Positions 35,104 through 47,109 of a stretch of DNA of 64,000 nucleotides are shown here, piece after piece. The stretch is from Sisyra terminalis (lineage: Eukaryota > Arthropoda > Insecta > Neuroptera > Sisyridae): contig OY292279.1 of assembly GCA_958496175.1 (NCBI GenBank), positions 7,750,001 to 7,814,000 on the forward strand, read 5' to 3'. How positions within the stretch are numbered: position 1 is the first letter of the stretch; every line of letters starts with the position of its first letter. The position numbers and the translations under genes are program-made. The notes beneath the pieces are model-generated. The model was not told where the DNA came from. It saw only the letters and a program-made list of their open reading frames with translations, and did not search any database.

Positions 35104-38019
35104 TATCTTATCTGGCGAGGGCCTTTTTAAGTTGTCCATTTTCCGATACCTACTAGCCTCAAAACTTAGTTTAATAACTTGAACTTCTTAATTTGGAAAA
35201 AAAAATTATTAGTTTACTTTTACTATTTGCAGTTGCAACAATTACTTTAAAAGCTCTTTGATTTACAACCGTTTTTTCCCACTGTTACGTTAATATTTCA
35301 TTGTTTATAATCTTAAAAGCTAAAAGAGGTTAATTTATTTTATCAAACGTTATTTATAAAACACCGGAAACATGAAAAGTTCATTGGCTGTTTTTTTTTT
35401 CTCTTCAGTATTTAAATTTTATCGATACTAATAAATTTTCGAATCAACCTATAAATTGCGTGCTATCATATGTCATTATAAATAATTTTTCGAACCAATT
35501 GCGTGACGACATATTCAGTCTTTAGGGGAATGAAGAAAAAATTACATTAAAGAATTGGATTAAAAAAAATATATTACCATACTCCTACATGTAGAATTAC
35601 ATAAAACAGATAATTTCTGGTTTGATTAATTTTTATTCCATATCCTTAATCCCATTAATGCACGTATCGTTTTCGAACATGTTTTGAATATCGAGAAATG
35701 AAACGTGAACAAGTGATGGGATTTTTATATTATCTTAACATGTAGAGATATAATATATACAAAAGTCGTAATGTGATTCCACTTGAATGGACGTTTATTT
35801 CCAGTTCTGAGTTCGATTTTTTTTTATTCAGAGATTATAACTTTATGGCGAGCTTTAGTGTAATGGGCATGTGGGGATGGGATGCGGGAGCTTTAATAAA
35901 TGTATTTCAGATAAAGGTATTCGTTGAGAGATGTGCTACTTGTCGACACAAGAGCAAAAAACGAGGTAATAATCGTCTAAATATTCATGGATTCTGTAAT
36001 GTCGATATCTTGTATTTACGGACCATTAGATGCCGGAAAACCACTCGTCTTAATATTGCGAGAATTCGTTTTTAGTATTGCATATTTACTCGATAGCGCC
36101 ACAGAAAATGACAGTCGAATGCGAATAAAGTACAAATTTGGAAAATTCAAAGAAAATCGAATGGAATTTATCGAGAACAAACGAGCAAATCAAAATTCTG
36201 AAGATTTCCAAACATCCATCCTAAATACATTAACACAAATTTTTGTATCTCTTCATTATAATTTTAAAACTTTGATCACTTGAGTGCACTGACTTATTTT
36301 ATTCTTATTTTCTCCTTTCAACGACCAACACCCACTTCTTATTATTCCCACAGGATTGCTGGAAAGAGTGGGAATCTTGCGACTCTTTAGATTTAATGTT
36401 ATGGCATTTTTATGAAAGTTTCAGTGTTTTCCACAACGATACCAAGTCTTGCCAGTCCTCAACTTCATTTCATCATCTTGCTAATATTATGAGGCTAAAA
36501 TTGTTGCTGAGGGATTTTTTTCATTTCATGCTTTAATATCCAAACGACAAACCGCAATAATTACTTAAAATTTGGATGGTGGAAACGGCATTCACGTTCC
36601 TTTATTGCATTGGTCTCTGTGGAAATCATTTCAACTTTTTCCATTGAGAATGAAAATAAAGCTCACGCAATATTAGAGTCATCTAGAGTTGACCTAATAT
36701 ATTTGTTCAATATTTAACGACCATAGAAAAAAAAAAATTTTGTTTAATGAAAAACAATTTGAAAGATTTTGTCCCAATTTTATTAAAGCTTTTAAGATGA
36801 TTGATTGAAATATTTAAAAAAAATCGTTAACTAACTTTAAACTTAAGTTTACCTGGTCAAACCTCAAAAAATAGATATACCATTGTTTTTATTTTTCCAA
36901 CAAATGTATCTTTCATTAATTATTAATATTAGATATGATGTCGAAAATTTGTAATGTCTAACTTTATGTTATTATTAAACTTTGTTGTATAAAAAACGGG
37001 TAAAAAAGGTAGGCAGATAATTGGTATATGATTTTCGCACAGTTTTCCACGACTATCCATATTTGGAGCAGTAAAACAGTAATAGCTTTCCAATAAATTA
37101 CTATTATGAGTTACGTGTAACACATCATTCGAAACAATAAACTTATTGGCGAAAAGTTTGACAGTTTATTATTTGGCACAGTTACGATATTATTAATTAA
37201 CCCCAACAGCCAATAACTTAACAATTCAATCGATAATTATTTTCAGAATGATTTTATGAGAACTGTGGTTTATATATCTCCCATATTTAAGCACTTTTTC
37301 GTTTAATAAATTTGAAATAAAATCATTTACAAGTGATAGATTGTTGACAACAAAAGTTCATTTTTGAAAAATTAATTATGAATTATAAAATTATAAATTA
37401 TATAATTACAAAAAATTATGAATTATATGAAAAATTAAGCTTTAATGCATATTGATTTATTTAATCGTATTATTATTTCTACTAGACAAAACCTATTTAA
37501 TATGGTCGTTCAAACTTTAATACAATATTTGCAAAACAAAATGTATAAATACCTTAGAAGAAAATCATACCATATACCCTATAAATGTTGACAAGTTTAA
37601 TAGCCAGAACTGGTAAAATTTTGCGGATTAATTACAATATACGGATATAATATAATTATAAAAATAATACACGGATTAATGGTAGTATATTTAAAACATA
37701 TTTTAAGATTAAAATTTAAGCCAAAATTTCCTTTTCATTCAAGTTTTGCCAACATTTTTTAATGATTTAAGCTACGATTGATATGTGAAAAATTTTGGCC
37801 AAGATTTCTTTCGTATCTATGTGGTATTTATTGATACCTGATAGTAATGAGAAGAAATTAAACGTCATATAGCAATAACCAAAATAGCGATGGTAAGAGC
37901 GACGAAAATATGGAAAAATAAATCTATTTAAAATTAAACTTAAATAAAACTAGCTAATGAGATGATTTTTTCAATCACCATATACACCTGTATGTACAAA
38001 GCTTGGTCCCTATAAATCC
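35104..38019. other. No gene recognised
   Basis: AT-rich overall; 35760-36650 is more mixed and may be unique host DNA. Frames at 35773-36075 and 35987-36283 overlap each other and show no motif. The stretch 37360-37440 is low-complexity ATTATAAATTA-type sequence. Confidence 0.45.
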
Positions 38020-38190
38020 ACTATGCAAAAGATTGAAGCTTTTATGGCCTATGTGGGCCAATATACATCCAGACGCATACTAAAAATCTCAAAAACGAAG
38101 AGAAAAATCAATGAAACCATCTTGTAAGAACTAAATTTGCATATAAACTCATTAGAAGAATAAACACGATACATAAGATTATCCCATAGA
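38020..38190 (+). pseudogene. RTE-like LINE C-terminal fragment
   Basis: The plus strand reads KIEAFMAYVGQYTSRRILKI then SKTKRKINETIL. This corresponds to the LEAFEMWxYRRILKISWTxRxTNEEVL block found downstream of the RT palm in RTE-type LINEs. A small insertion separates EAF from RRILKI. The fragment is about 55 residues long. It ends about 70 bp before the hammerhead-bearing inverted repeat at 38259. A longer copy of the same region is at 56946-57380. Confidence 0.6.
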
Positions 38191-38303
38191 TGCTTTCCTT
38201 TTTCTAATACGAAATGAATACCCAATATTTATTCCTGGTTGCTCTCATCCATGGTGTGGTAAATAATTAATAATGTTCTTGGAAACTTGGATTCAAATAA
38301 TAA

Positions 38304-38361
38304 GACGTTATTTTTCAAATTATCTCAACGTTTCGTTGGTATTTATTTCCAACTTCCTCAG
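38304..38361 (-). ncRNA. Hammerhead-ribozyme-like motif (left arm)
   Basis: On the minus strand: CTGAGGA (38355-38361), stem II GTTGG/CCAAC with an AT-rich loop, GAAAC (38330-38334), then stem III ACGTT/AACGT, and a terminal C at 38304. All conserved boxes (CUGANGA, GAAA, U-C before the cleavage point) are present. Stem I is not evident, so activity is uncertain. Confidence 0.6.
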
Positions 38362-38401
38362 AAGAATTTTTGATGTTAACATCCTCGTTGTAAATACTGG
38401 C

Positions 38402-38437
38402 TTTTTAACAAGATTTTTAACAAGATTTTTAACAAGA
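38402..38437 (+). repeat. 12 bp tandem repeat, three copies
   Basis: TTTTTAACAAGA is repeated three times exactly at the centre of the inverted repeat. Confidence 0.95.
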
Positions 38438-38467
38438 TAACCGAGGATGTCAACATCAAAAATTCTC

Positions 38468-38525
38468 CTGAAGAAGTTGGAAATAAATACCAACGAAACG
38501 TTGAGATAATTTGAAAAATAACGTC
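38468..38525 (+). ncRNA. Hammerhead-ribozyme-like motif (right arm)
   Basis: CTGAAGA (38468-38474), stem II GTTGG/CCAAC (38476-38494), GAAAC (38495-38499), stem III of five pairs ACGTT/AACGT enclosing a 17 nt loop, and cleavage-site C at 38525. This is the clearest of the motifs in the window. Self-cleaving hammerheads are established in Penelope-like elements. The missing stem I leaves activity unproven. Confidence 0.65.
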
Positions 38526-38572
38526 TTATTATTTAAATCCAAGTTCCCAAGAGCATTATTAATTATTTACCA

Positions 38573-39234
38573 ATATTTATTGTTTCTATATATTTTTTTT
38601 TTTGGTACATAAAAACTCTTTTGCATTTTTACCTTCTTCCATTTCTCAGGAAGCATCGTTATGCCTTATTTCCTAAATTTTCGAATTTTAGACCAATATT
38701 ATTCCTGGTGATTTGATTTTCAGTGATAGGCAAACTTAGCAAAAGAAGATAAAGGAGCTGATTGAGTACTCATCCATAGAAACATTGAATATAATATCAC
38801 CAAACCAATAGAGGTAGAACGACAGAAGAGAGAATGATAATGAATTATTTGAAATTTAAATTTGTCTCTTGTGTAGAATTATAGAATTTAAATTGTACGC
38901 TAAATAAAATGTTAATGAAAATTACATGTTCTTAAAGAATATTTTAGAGCCTTAATCTACCATTGACATTATCGTTAAAATATAACAAAACAATATTGCA
39001 ACCCATTTGGACTTGAAGCTCAAATTCCGGGTTTATATAAGCTCTTAAATAATTTTCGTTTATTACGTTAGTAACCAAACTATCCATAATGATTCATAAT
39101 GATCTCTATAGTAATCTATCATTGTTTCCATATTGATAACGACCTCCAAATTCCTTTTGTATTCGAAAAAATAAAAAACGTTTTCAAAAGTTCCATAGTA
39201 GTTTATTCCAATACCCAGACCTCTATGTAACAAT
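38573..39234. other. No recognisable feature
   Basis: An AT-rich stretch up to the hAT element. No motif in translation. Confidence 0.5.
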
Positions 39235-40275
39235 TAGGGATTGCAGCAACGGTATATCGGGATACCAAATATCGATATTTTAAGTCATTTTTATAATTTC
39301 GTACTGCCGGTATTCACAAGATTATATGCCGTTTTTTTAGATTTACTAGAGTTTTTTTTGAAATAATTTTATTTATATGTTCAAGAATCGTCATCATTGC
39401 AAAAAAGTATAAATTTTTGTTTTTATATCACCCTAACAGGTGAACTAAATAAAGCATTGAATACAAATTTGCAATTATGAAATATCGTAGGGTATTTATA
39501 TAATTAAAATGATTCTAAATGAAAAAAAAGAAAAGAGACAGAACACTTCAAATTTAACCAAGTTTAAAGTAAATTTTCTTTAAATATTTCATCCACAAAC
39601 CAGTCCACATTCTAAACAATCCAGCAAAGTTATCGAAGATGTTTAAGACATTTGTGTTAATAATGAAAAGAGATTGTTTCTTCAATTCAAACTAAAGTTA
39701 CCGATAACTAAAAAAAAAATTCAACAATTCAAAATTCATAACAGAAATCAGTTATATCTAAAACTATCCCATGAGTAATCGATTTATTTGAAAGATGAAG
39801 GATTAAGAAGTAAATACTTGGAATAAAAATATCATAACTTCCTAACATCACTACCAACTAGCGTAGATAATAAAAGAGTGTTTTTGATAGCTGGTAATTT
39901 TTTCCCAAAATTACGTTCCTGGCTTAATGGCAGTACAATTGATGCATTATTTTCATTAAAAACCACATTTCAAAGATTTGTTATAGTATCATAGGCTGAA
40001 TATTTTCACTTTTTGGGATTTTAATGCATACGATGTTTGTTGTTCCTTTACTTATTTATGACTCTTCATATACAGTTGTTATTAATAATTTACAATTGAT
40101 TTTTTGTGATATTAACTCTACTTAAATAAACAGGAAAATAAAACAAAGAGACACCTATGTTTTCTTTCTTTTTTGGTATTCCTACGATCGGTATTAAAAC
40201 CAGTATTCCGGGATAAAGGTCAAAAAAATGTTTGAATCCCGGTATTGAACTCTTGATCCGGTATTGCATTCCCTA
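39235..40275 (+). mobile_element. hAT transposon, non-functional, with 8 bp target-site duplication
   Basis: The left end TAGGGATTGCAGCAACGG and the right end CCGGTATTGCATTCCCTA are inverted repeats (inner parts imperfect). Flanking 8-mers GTAACAAT (39227-39234) and GTTACAAT (40276-40283) differ at one base, as expected for a hAT target duplication. Subterminal CCGGTATT-type motifs recur at both ends. The internal frame at 39850-39985 encodes a hAT transposase tail. The 1041 bp length means most of a transposase gene is gone or unreadable. Confidence 0.85.
39850..39985 (+). pseudogene. hAT transposase C-terminal dimerisation segment, remnant
   Basis: The frame reads LPTSVDNKRVFLIAG then NFFPKLRSWLNG, followed by STIDALFSLKTTF. 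In hAT transposases the C-terminal block is S..ERVFS.AG......R..L......LLFL..N. Spacing and the F-IAG, R--L and ALF-LK elements agree. The usual catalytic region upstream is not readable. Homology extends to about residue 40 and then stops near 39985. It lies inside the element bounded by hAT-type inverted repeats, which supports the call. Confidence 0.72.
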
Positions 40276-40750
40276 GTTACAATCTTATCATCTTCAACTA
40301 ATCCTGACCTGCCCCTCGAAATTCCTGTTTAGATCTCCAAAATCGATTCAGAGATTAACAAAAAGCATTAGATTTGATCTATATCAGTTTGATCCATCAA
40401 TATTTTGCATCATTTGTGATTCTTTATATTCAGTTGTTGTTTTAGTTTACAAATGACTTTTTGTGATTTTTACGCTCCTTAATTAGACTGGCCAATAAAA
40501 CAAAGAAACGATTATGTTTTCTTTCTTTTTTGGTATTCCTACGATCGGTATTAAAACCAGTATTCCAGGATAAAGGTCTAAAAATTTTGAACTCTCGGTC
40601 CGGTATTGCAATCCCTAGTAACAATTCTATCTTCAAGTAATCCTGACCTCCACGTCGAAATTCCGTTTAAAACTTACAAAATCGATTCAGAGATTAAAAG
40701 TAATTATAAGATTTGATCTATATCAGTTTGATCCAATATTTTTTTGCATC
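40053..40750 (+). repeat. Tandem duplication, unit about 358 bp, spanning the hAT right end and its flank
   Basis: From 40053, ATTTATGACTCTTCATAT, CAGTTGTT, the run CTACGATCGGTATTAAAACC, the terminal TTGCATTCCCTAG, and the flank AATCGATTCAGAGATTAA and GATTTGATCTATATCAG all recur about 358 bp downstream (40411-40750). The copied unit therefore starts inside the hAT element and ends in host flank, so a second hAT end sits near 40615. Confidence 0.88.
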
Positions 40751-41494
40751 AACGCTTTTAGCTCAGAAAGATCAATTGGTTTTTTTTGAAGGTATTTTAT
40801 TTGATTTAAGCTCACTGTTTAACCGCTTGGTCATTAATGACTTAAATAAATTACTTGTTACAATTGGTAATACATGTTCAGTTCTAATAATTAATAATTT
40901 TTAAAGTTAGTTATGCTCAAATTTAAAATAATTTTTAGTGATTTTACTAACAAAAATTGACCCAAGCTGAAATATCTTTTTGGCATAAAAATCAGTAGAA
41001 GAAAATCACCAAAACTAAAGCTACATTTAACTGGCTTCTACAGTTACAGAACTATTGATATACTATGTACCTTTCTTTTACTTTAAGGAGTTAAACTAGA
41101 AGTCAAAAAACATCATAAAAAGCTTCATATCTTATGCATATTGTATTAAAGATATCCCACAAACATATATCAATCGATCATTGCACAAATTTTCCTTCAA
41201 AACTTTTAGTCATTTTCTTAATTAAACTTACTATAATTTTTTGTACTTCAATTTAATTTAAAAGATATCCATTCTGGTATATTTTTTGTCTTCTTTGTCA
41301 CTTAGTTTCAAATGATTTTAAAGTTGATTGCATTTAAATTAATATGTCAAGATGAACCACATACTTTTACACAGACAAAGACCAAACGGAAAGAGGGAAT
41401 TTTCCTCACGTACCAACGAGTAAAAGAATGAGAAAAGCCTTTGTGTCGGTGGCATTCATTTCAAAATGATTGGTGTATAATGTAGTACAATTTC

Positions 41495-41501
<7 letters not shown>
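40751..41501. other. No gene recognised
   Basis: AT-rich DNA between the duplicated hAT end and a TA array. No motif seen. Confidence 0.5.

Positions 41502-41536
<35 letters not shown>
41502..41536. repeat. (TA)n microsatellite, about 35 bp
   Basis: An uninterrupted AT dinucleotide run following ACACAC. Confidence 0.95.
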
Positions 41537-41539
<3 letters not shown>

Positions 41540-42719
41540 AAAGCTCAGCACTGCAAAAGCATCACAAAACCCCTCTATGACAACACGAGCGAGACGATAC
41601 CATAAATGCATTTCACACTGAGGAAAAAATTGCATTGCAAATGGACAAGGACGGAAAAATGATATTTTTATATATGGCAAAATTTTCATTTATAAACCAG
41701 AGAGTACCTAAAGAATCGTAATTAATTTCCGGCAGCCACAGAGAATCTATGACAATGTCTGAAGAGAGAAAGAGAAAACGAAAAAAAAATGGGGCTGTCT
41801 ATGTGTATGTGTCATATTCATAAAGCTTTTCGTTGAGCTTTATTTATAATACATCTATAAAACAAATGATTTATCTACCCAAAGCCCTCCTTGCCCATTT
41901 TCTTTTTACAATCAGTTTGAAAAGACTTTCTTTGAATACTTTTTTTCCCCTATATCCCTTCCATATTTGGCCATCCATATCGAGCTTTTCTCTGAATTAG
42001 AAACTTTTTTTTCTGCCAAGCTTTTTTTTTACTCTTTACGCCTTTTGCCTAACGTACTTACTTGTCTTTTATTTTTCTGTCAAAGAAGTTTTACCAATAT
42101 TGAATTTGCCGCACTAATAACACACGATAACAATCTGATGGCAGAAAAAAATTTTTTTTTCGCTTGGCTGAACAACGTCCGATTGACATCACTACTGAAA
42201 TAATCAATTTGTTGATTGAATTTATTTATAGATTTCAAATAATTGTCAATTTTCTTAAAGAGAAAAGCAATTGTGAAAAATATTTAACGAGGAAAATTGA
42301 AACCACCTGTTTATGTTGTTTTATTTGGCGACGGCCAACTCTTTTACGGATTGGGAATTTCAGTTTTCAAGAAATTTACCAAGCAGTTAATTTCCGCTGA
42401 TAAACTTGTTTCCGTGACGATTTCAGCTGTGCAAAAAGTCTTAAACTCTCTTTTCTCGGTTCTGTCATATCTAATCATAACTCTCATACGAAACGAAAAC
42501 GATGAAGTTTTGAAAAGAAAGACCTAAGTTATATTACATTAGAAATAAGAAAAAAGAACTACAACTACGGCTTTTCTTGTCAAGTGAAAATAAGACAATG
42601 CTGCTGCCATATTCCATCCCCTTATTCCCCACCCTCCATACTCGTCACATTTACTGTATCAGTTCTATCGGACGTAGTTTTCTCAAAAACTCAAAGCTTT
42701 GGTACACTGTTACCCAAAA
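41537..42719. other. No gene recognised
   Basis: Frames at 41967-42203, 42164-42400 and 42297-42527 overlap in different phases and show no domain. Confidence 0.45.
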
Positions 42720-42935
42720 GTTTAAGATTATGAACAGTAGATGATAAAATTCAGGTCTCAGCTTTTATTAAATAAGAAAACAATTCAGGTGGTTTAAGAT
42801 CGTTTTTTTTTATTTAATATTTTTTAATATTCAAATTGGCTACGTTTCGTTAGGTATCGTAACTTCTTCAGGCTTCTTGAATCACAAAAAAGTTACGATA
42901 CGTAACAAAACGTAGCTTATTTGAATATATTCTTA
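42720..42935 (-). mobile_element. Penelope-type terminal repeat, minus copy plus a partial plus copy
   Basis: Bases 42720-42882 are the reverse complement of about 62710-62870 (GATTCAAGAAG, core motif, AACGTAGC, TTGAATATT, CTGAATTGTTTTCTTATTTA, GAATTTTATCATC). Immediately after it, 42891-42930 carries a plus-oriented piece of the same sequence (AGTTACGATACGTAAC). The two are therefore head to head, as at 38259-38572. Confidence 0.75.
42844..42871 (-). ncRNA. Hammerhead-ribozyme-like core
   Basis: The minus strand reads CTGAAGA (42865-42871), a short stem GTTA/TAAC, then GAAAC (42844-42848) and GTAGC. The core boxes are intact, but stem II is weakened by a substitution compared with the copy at 62722. 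Stem III and the cleavage site are not clear. Confidence 0.5.
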
Positions 42936-44944
42936 ATATTATGGACAGTGGAAAATTTCAAAATCATTAACAGATTAATCATTAATTTTTATAACTTCTG
43001 ACAAGGAGAACAAAAAATAATAATTTAAAGTTTCGTACTGTTTTAATTGTTGTTAAAAGCTTAATTCTTTATTCTTTTTGAGTAAAATTGGTTTAAAATA
43101 TATTCAACGTCTCACTGTTATAAAATTTAATAATCATTAGAGAAACTTATAAATTCATACTCAACAAAATCTATTACGTAACAATGCGCCACACGTACAA
43201 AGTCGCAGGTATAATCTCATAAGGAATAAATGAATTTTTAATTGGCAAAAATGAAAATTAAAGCTCGTCTCTTCAAATATCACGCATACAAGCTTAATTA
43301 GGAACGTTGAAATCTTTTAATCTAACATTTCAAAATCTCATTTAATTTTCATCATAATGATATTAAAATTAAGATTCTCAAGTCTTAAGTGAAACGGTGA
43401 TGCTGTCATGTTAGTAACAATAAAAGTCCTCTTCCCAAACAAATTTTCCGAGTGGCATGGCGAAAACGTTTAAAAAGAGAGCATAGTGTCGGAGGGAGAT
43501 AGAGATAGATTTTTGAATGAAACTGAGGTCCCAAAGATGAGGCTGGGGTTGCAGTCCCTGGCAAATGTGTGGTTTTTGAGTGGATTGTCGGATATGGGGA
43601 GAGGATGATGAGGCTGAGTAAAGCTCGGGGAATGTTGGTATCGCTTGGCGATGGGGTGCGATGGGGTTGTGGTAGTTTTGGTGCGCTGCCAGTCAGTAAA
43701 GGCATTATTATTACTTTTGCGACATATGACAGTGACATGTGCTGCTGAAAACTCGACTCGCCATCTTCCCTATTTATTAAAGGCATCCTCGCTCCCTAGT
43801 TGCCTCTTCGTTTTCTCGTAAACAATCATCGCTTTTGTTCACTCTAGCCGAAATAAAGAGCCGTGTGATTTCGGCGCAATTCTCTGCTAGATAGGACGAT
43901 TTTCTTGGCTGCTGGTGCCGTTTAAACGTTGGAAAAGAGTCTTTTGCCGCGGGTTTTCTTCAATGAAATTATAGCACACTAGCTGGCGGCTTTTCAGAAA
44001 AGAATAACCTGCCAACCAAAAGTTTGTAACCACTGGAAAACTAGACGATTTTTATTAAGAAACTAGCTAAATCCGGCAGACGTTGTCTTGCCAGCCTATG
44101 GTTGTGAATGGCTGTAAATAAATATATGGAATTATGGAAAAAAGCTTCTGAATTTTAAAAATCATCTCGCTTATCAACTCGCAACATCTCTCGATGTACC
44201 AATCATAATTTACTTTTAAGATATACATTTATCAATTACGGTTTGAGAAAATTTGATTAACCTCTAAAAATCACTGTACGATCATAACAATTAAGTATTG
44301 ACAGTTAGCAGCTATTGTATGGACCGTTGAAAAAACCATTTTCTTGCGGTTGTAGGTATGTTACTGACGCAAGATAAAAAAAAAAATTATTGAAACCGAT
44401 TGTATATCGTGACAAAATTTGAACAAAATTGAAGCAAAACTTTTTGAGCTTTTGAAATCTACACAAACCAACAACAGTTTTGGATCTTTTTGGGATTGCA
44501 GCTTAGAACTTAATGAGTCAAGAGGGTGAAAATTATATCAAATTTTGACCAGATTGACAAAAAAAACTACCATTTGATTTTTTCTAAAAATTTCAGAAGT
44601 TTCTCCATCAAAAGTTGATAATTCGCTAGTGACACTAAAGACCATTTTTCTATTGTCTAAATTACGTGATTGAAAATAAGAATCGTTCGAATGGAAAATT
44701 GAGATTTGATACTTTCGAAAGCTTTGAAAAGATGTTCTTATATATAACACCTGGACTTCAGAAATCGAAAAAAGATTTTTCTAGAGGCATTTGAAATTTG
44801 GTGTAAGAATAGAATGGAAATCATTAACTGGAGGTATTGAATCACAAATGTTAAGACAAAAGTTTATGGATGTGACGAAAAGAAGAACAGTCAATTGGAC
44901 TTTGAGAGGGAAACATTTTTATCCTGATGTTGAAAAGTAGAGGG
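42936..44944. other. No gene recognised; GC-richer patch at 43400-43980
   Basis: The 126-codon minus frame at 43406-43786 covers the GC-richer patch but shows no domain, and its Pro/Ser/Leu-rich composition follows base composition. AT-rich DNA lies on both sides. Confidence 0.45.
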
Positions 44945-45980
44945 CCTCAAAGATAAAGATCGAAAACGAAATGAAATCTTAGATTTATCAAAGAATCTGG
45001 GCTAGGGATAGATGATGCTGGAAGAAAAGAAGGAAAAATTCAAAACCCAAAAAAGGACCCAATTCTTAATAGTTTTTATCAAACATTGGATTGTTATCTT
45101 TTAGGGTAATTTTACCTTTAAAATTTTTAATCTATTATCTTTTCAAGTAAAAATCAAAACAAATGGGGGGGATTGGGATATAATTGTAACATCCACCTGA
45201 AAATTAACTAATGAGGCATGAACTCCATTCAAAGAGTAAACCATTGTTTAGATTTTATACTCTAAATTTTTCAGTTTGATAGTAAACTGTATCAACAATG
45301 AGATGGTACAAGCATGAGGAATCCAGCTAGCCCTGTATTAGCTGATATTGTTATGGATTATGTATTAGGAATGTTTTAAAACTACTAAGTTATCCAATAC
45401 CTTTGGTAAGACTGTACATAGATAATAGTGTACTGTGTGTCCCAAAGAGTGAAACAACGACTCTGTAAGATGCTTTTAATAGCTTTAACTCCAAATTAAA
45501 GTTCACTATGGAAGTAAAAGAACATGAAACCATTAATTTTTTGGATGTTAAGATACTTAGACTACCAGATGGGAGCTTAAACCGACTGGTATAAAAAACC
45601 GACTAGTTCAGGCAGATAATTGAATTATGAATCTAATCACCCAATGAGTCAAAAAATTGGGATGATTAAAGGTTTGATAAAAAGAGCTTACAACTCAAAG
45701 ATAAAGATGCAAAACAAATTGAAGTCTGAAACTTTTAATGAGAAATATCTGGGCCAGGTATAGTTAATGCTGGGTGGAAAGAAGAAAGAACTATAACCCA
45801 AAAATGGAACCAATTATTAAACAGTGAATCTGTAATCCTGAAGGGTGATTTAATCATAAAAATTTTCCATCCTTAATCTCTTTAAGTTGAAAATCGTAGC
45901 TAATGGGGGAGTTGGGACATAATTGCATCATCCACTTGAAGACTTACTAATGAGGGATGAAAGGCATTCAAAGTGGAAAA
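44945..45980 (+). mobile_element. Second Penelope-like element between long direct repeats
   Basis: A direct repeat of about 290-300 bp occurs at 44945-45242 and 45694-45980: CTCAAAGATAAAGAT, then AGAATCTGGGCTAGG versus AATATCTGGGCCAGG, GATGCTGG, the CCCAAAAA block, and the GGGGGATTGGGATATAATTG-type block. The RT remnant sits between them and runs into the second repeat. This suits tandem head-to-tail Penelope-like copies, the upstream one 5'-truncated. Confidence 0.75.
45290..45760 (+). pseudogene. Penelope-like reverse transcriptase fragment, catalytic Asp altered
   Basis: Across frame changes the plus strand reads NPASPVLADIVMDYVL (about 45320-45370), VRLYIDNSVL (about 45406-45436), FNSKLKFTMEVKEHE (about 45487-45530), INFLDVKILRLPDGSLNRLV (about 45533-45592), and then MSQKIGMIKGLIKRAYNSKI (about 45648-45705). 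These are the G..SP..AD.....E, YVDD, IKFT.E...-..LPFLD and R.....L..RA blocks of Penelope-like RTs. The second catalytic Asp of YVDD is Asn (YIDN, 45415-45426). Upstream blocks and the GIY-YIG domain are absent or unreadable. It differs clearly from the copy at 12622-14062, so it belongs to another lineage. Confidence 0.82.
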
Positions 45981-47109
45981 AATTGTGTTAGGATTATTTC
46001 ATGTTTGTAGTTGCATCAATAATGTATGAAATCTTTTCGTTGAAAGTCCAAACTGTTAAAGAAACACCGTTTCATTCAATTCTATTGCTTTTCTTAATAA
46101 AATACTATCCATATCAATAGTAAGTTCTAATATTTCTTTAACACGAAAGGCGAATGAGAGAGACACGGGGATGAAAGCACATAAAGCCAGTATGAAACAA
46201 GATCTTAGTTTGCTTAACTTGGCATAGACACAAAACAAGTAAGCGTCATCATCCCCCGATTCTAACCCGACATTCAATGATGTTGAAACAGCTAAGGAAG
46301 GCTATAAAATTTCACTTTCAATGACTCTGATATAATACGTGCTGAAATGAACACACACAGCTCCTATTCGTATTCGTATTCGTGTCTTTCTCCCATGAAA
46401 AACCACCCCGAAATCCTCATCCCCTTGGAAATCGACGTCATCTCATCGTCTGTCCGTTTCGTCATTATGTAAAAGGACTCTCTGAGAGGACATTCAGCTG
46501 CAATCTGAGTATGGGAATGAAGACATGAGAAACGACACGCCCTGAGTTCATCAGTCGCGGTTGCTGCCACTGACACCACTGTCTTCATAACTTCCATAAA
46601 ATCTTCATTCTGCCCACACCGATTCGTTCTATTGATTTATCCAACGTATTTCTAATTAAACGATCGTATTCACCTTTTAAAAACCTTTTCATAAAACCAT
46701 TATTTGCTTAATAAAAACCGGAGGAGACAGGCGGATTTTCATCTCGGCAAATCATGTTCCCGGCATTTTTAATTACACCCCCACGGCCCCATCGGGTTGT
46801 GTCGTTTCTTCGCCGCTTTTCGCTCAAAAAATTATCGCAATCTTGACACTGAACCAAAGATTAAACTCTCGTAGAAACTTGGCTGAATAAGCCCTCTCGT
46901 TTGTTAATTACTTGATTAAAACTTTTATTATAAGTTTCAGTTTTCCGTGGGATGGAAAATTCATCAATGGACAACGGAGATGTCAGAGTTTCAAGCTGCT
47001 ATTATCGTCGTTTGATCAAAATTTAATTTAATGATTCTCGGATGACTTCACAATTATTCAAATCTTAAAAGAATATCAATTTAATAACTCTTCAAAATAG
47101 GCCTTATTA
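45981..47109. other. No gene recognised; probably host non-coding DNA
   Basis: 46060-46860 is noticeably less AT-rich. Minus frames at 46056-46277 and 46364-46597 show no motif. Confidence 0.45.

Larger units (their letters stand above)
38259..38572. mobile_element. Head-to-head Penelope-type terminal repeats forming an inverted repeat
   Basis: The left arm (38259-38390) and right arm (about 38440-38572) are near-perfect reverse complements, each reading from its outer end GTAAATAATTAATAATG, TTGGATT, GACGTTATTTTTCAAATTA, TCAACGTTTCGTTGGTATTT, then ATTTTTGATGTT. Each arm contains one hammerhead-like core pointing outward. The loop holds three tandem copies of TTTTTAACAAGA (38402-38437). CCAATATTTATT occurs at 38222-38233 and again at 38570-38581, possibly a target-site duplication. 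The element looks like two terminal repeats of a Penelope-like element joined in inverse orientation, with no coding sequence. Confidence 0.75.

Noticed and set aside
43406..43786. 126-codon minus frame in a GC-richer patch
   Set aside because: Composition is biased to Pro/Ser/Leu as expected from the DNA; no domain or splice sites that would support an exon.
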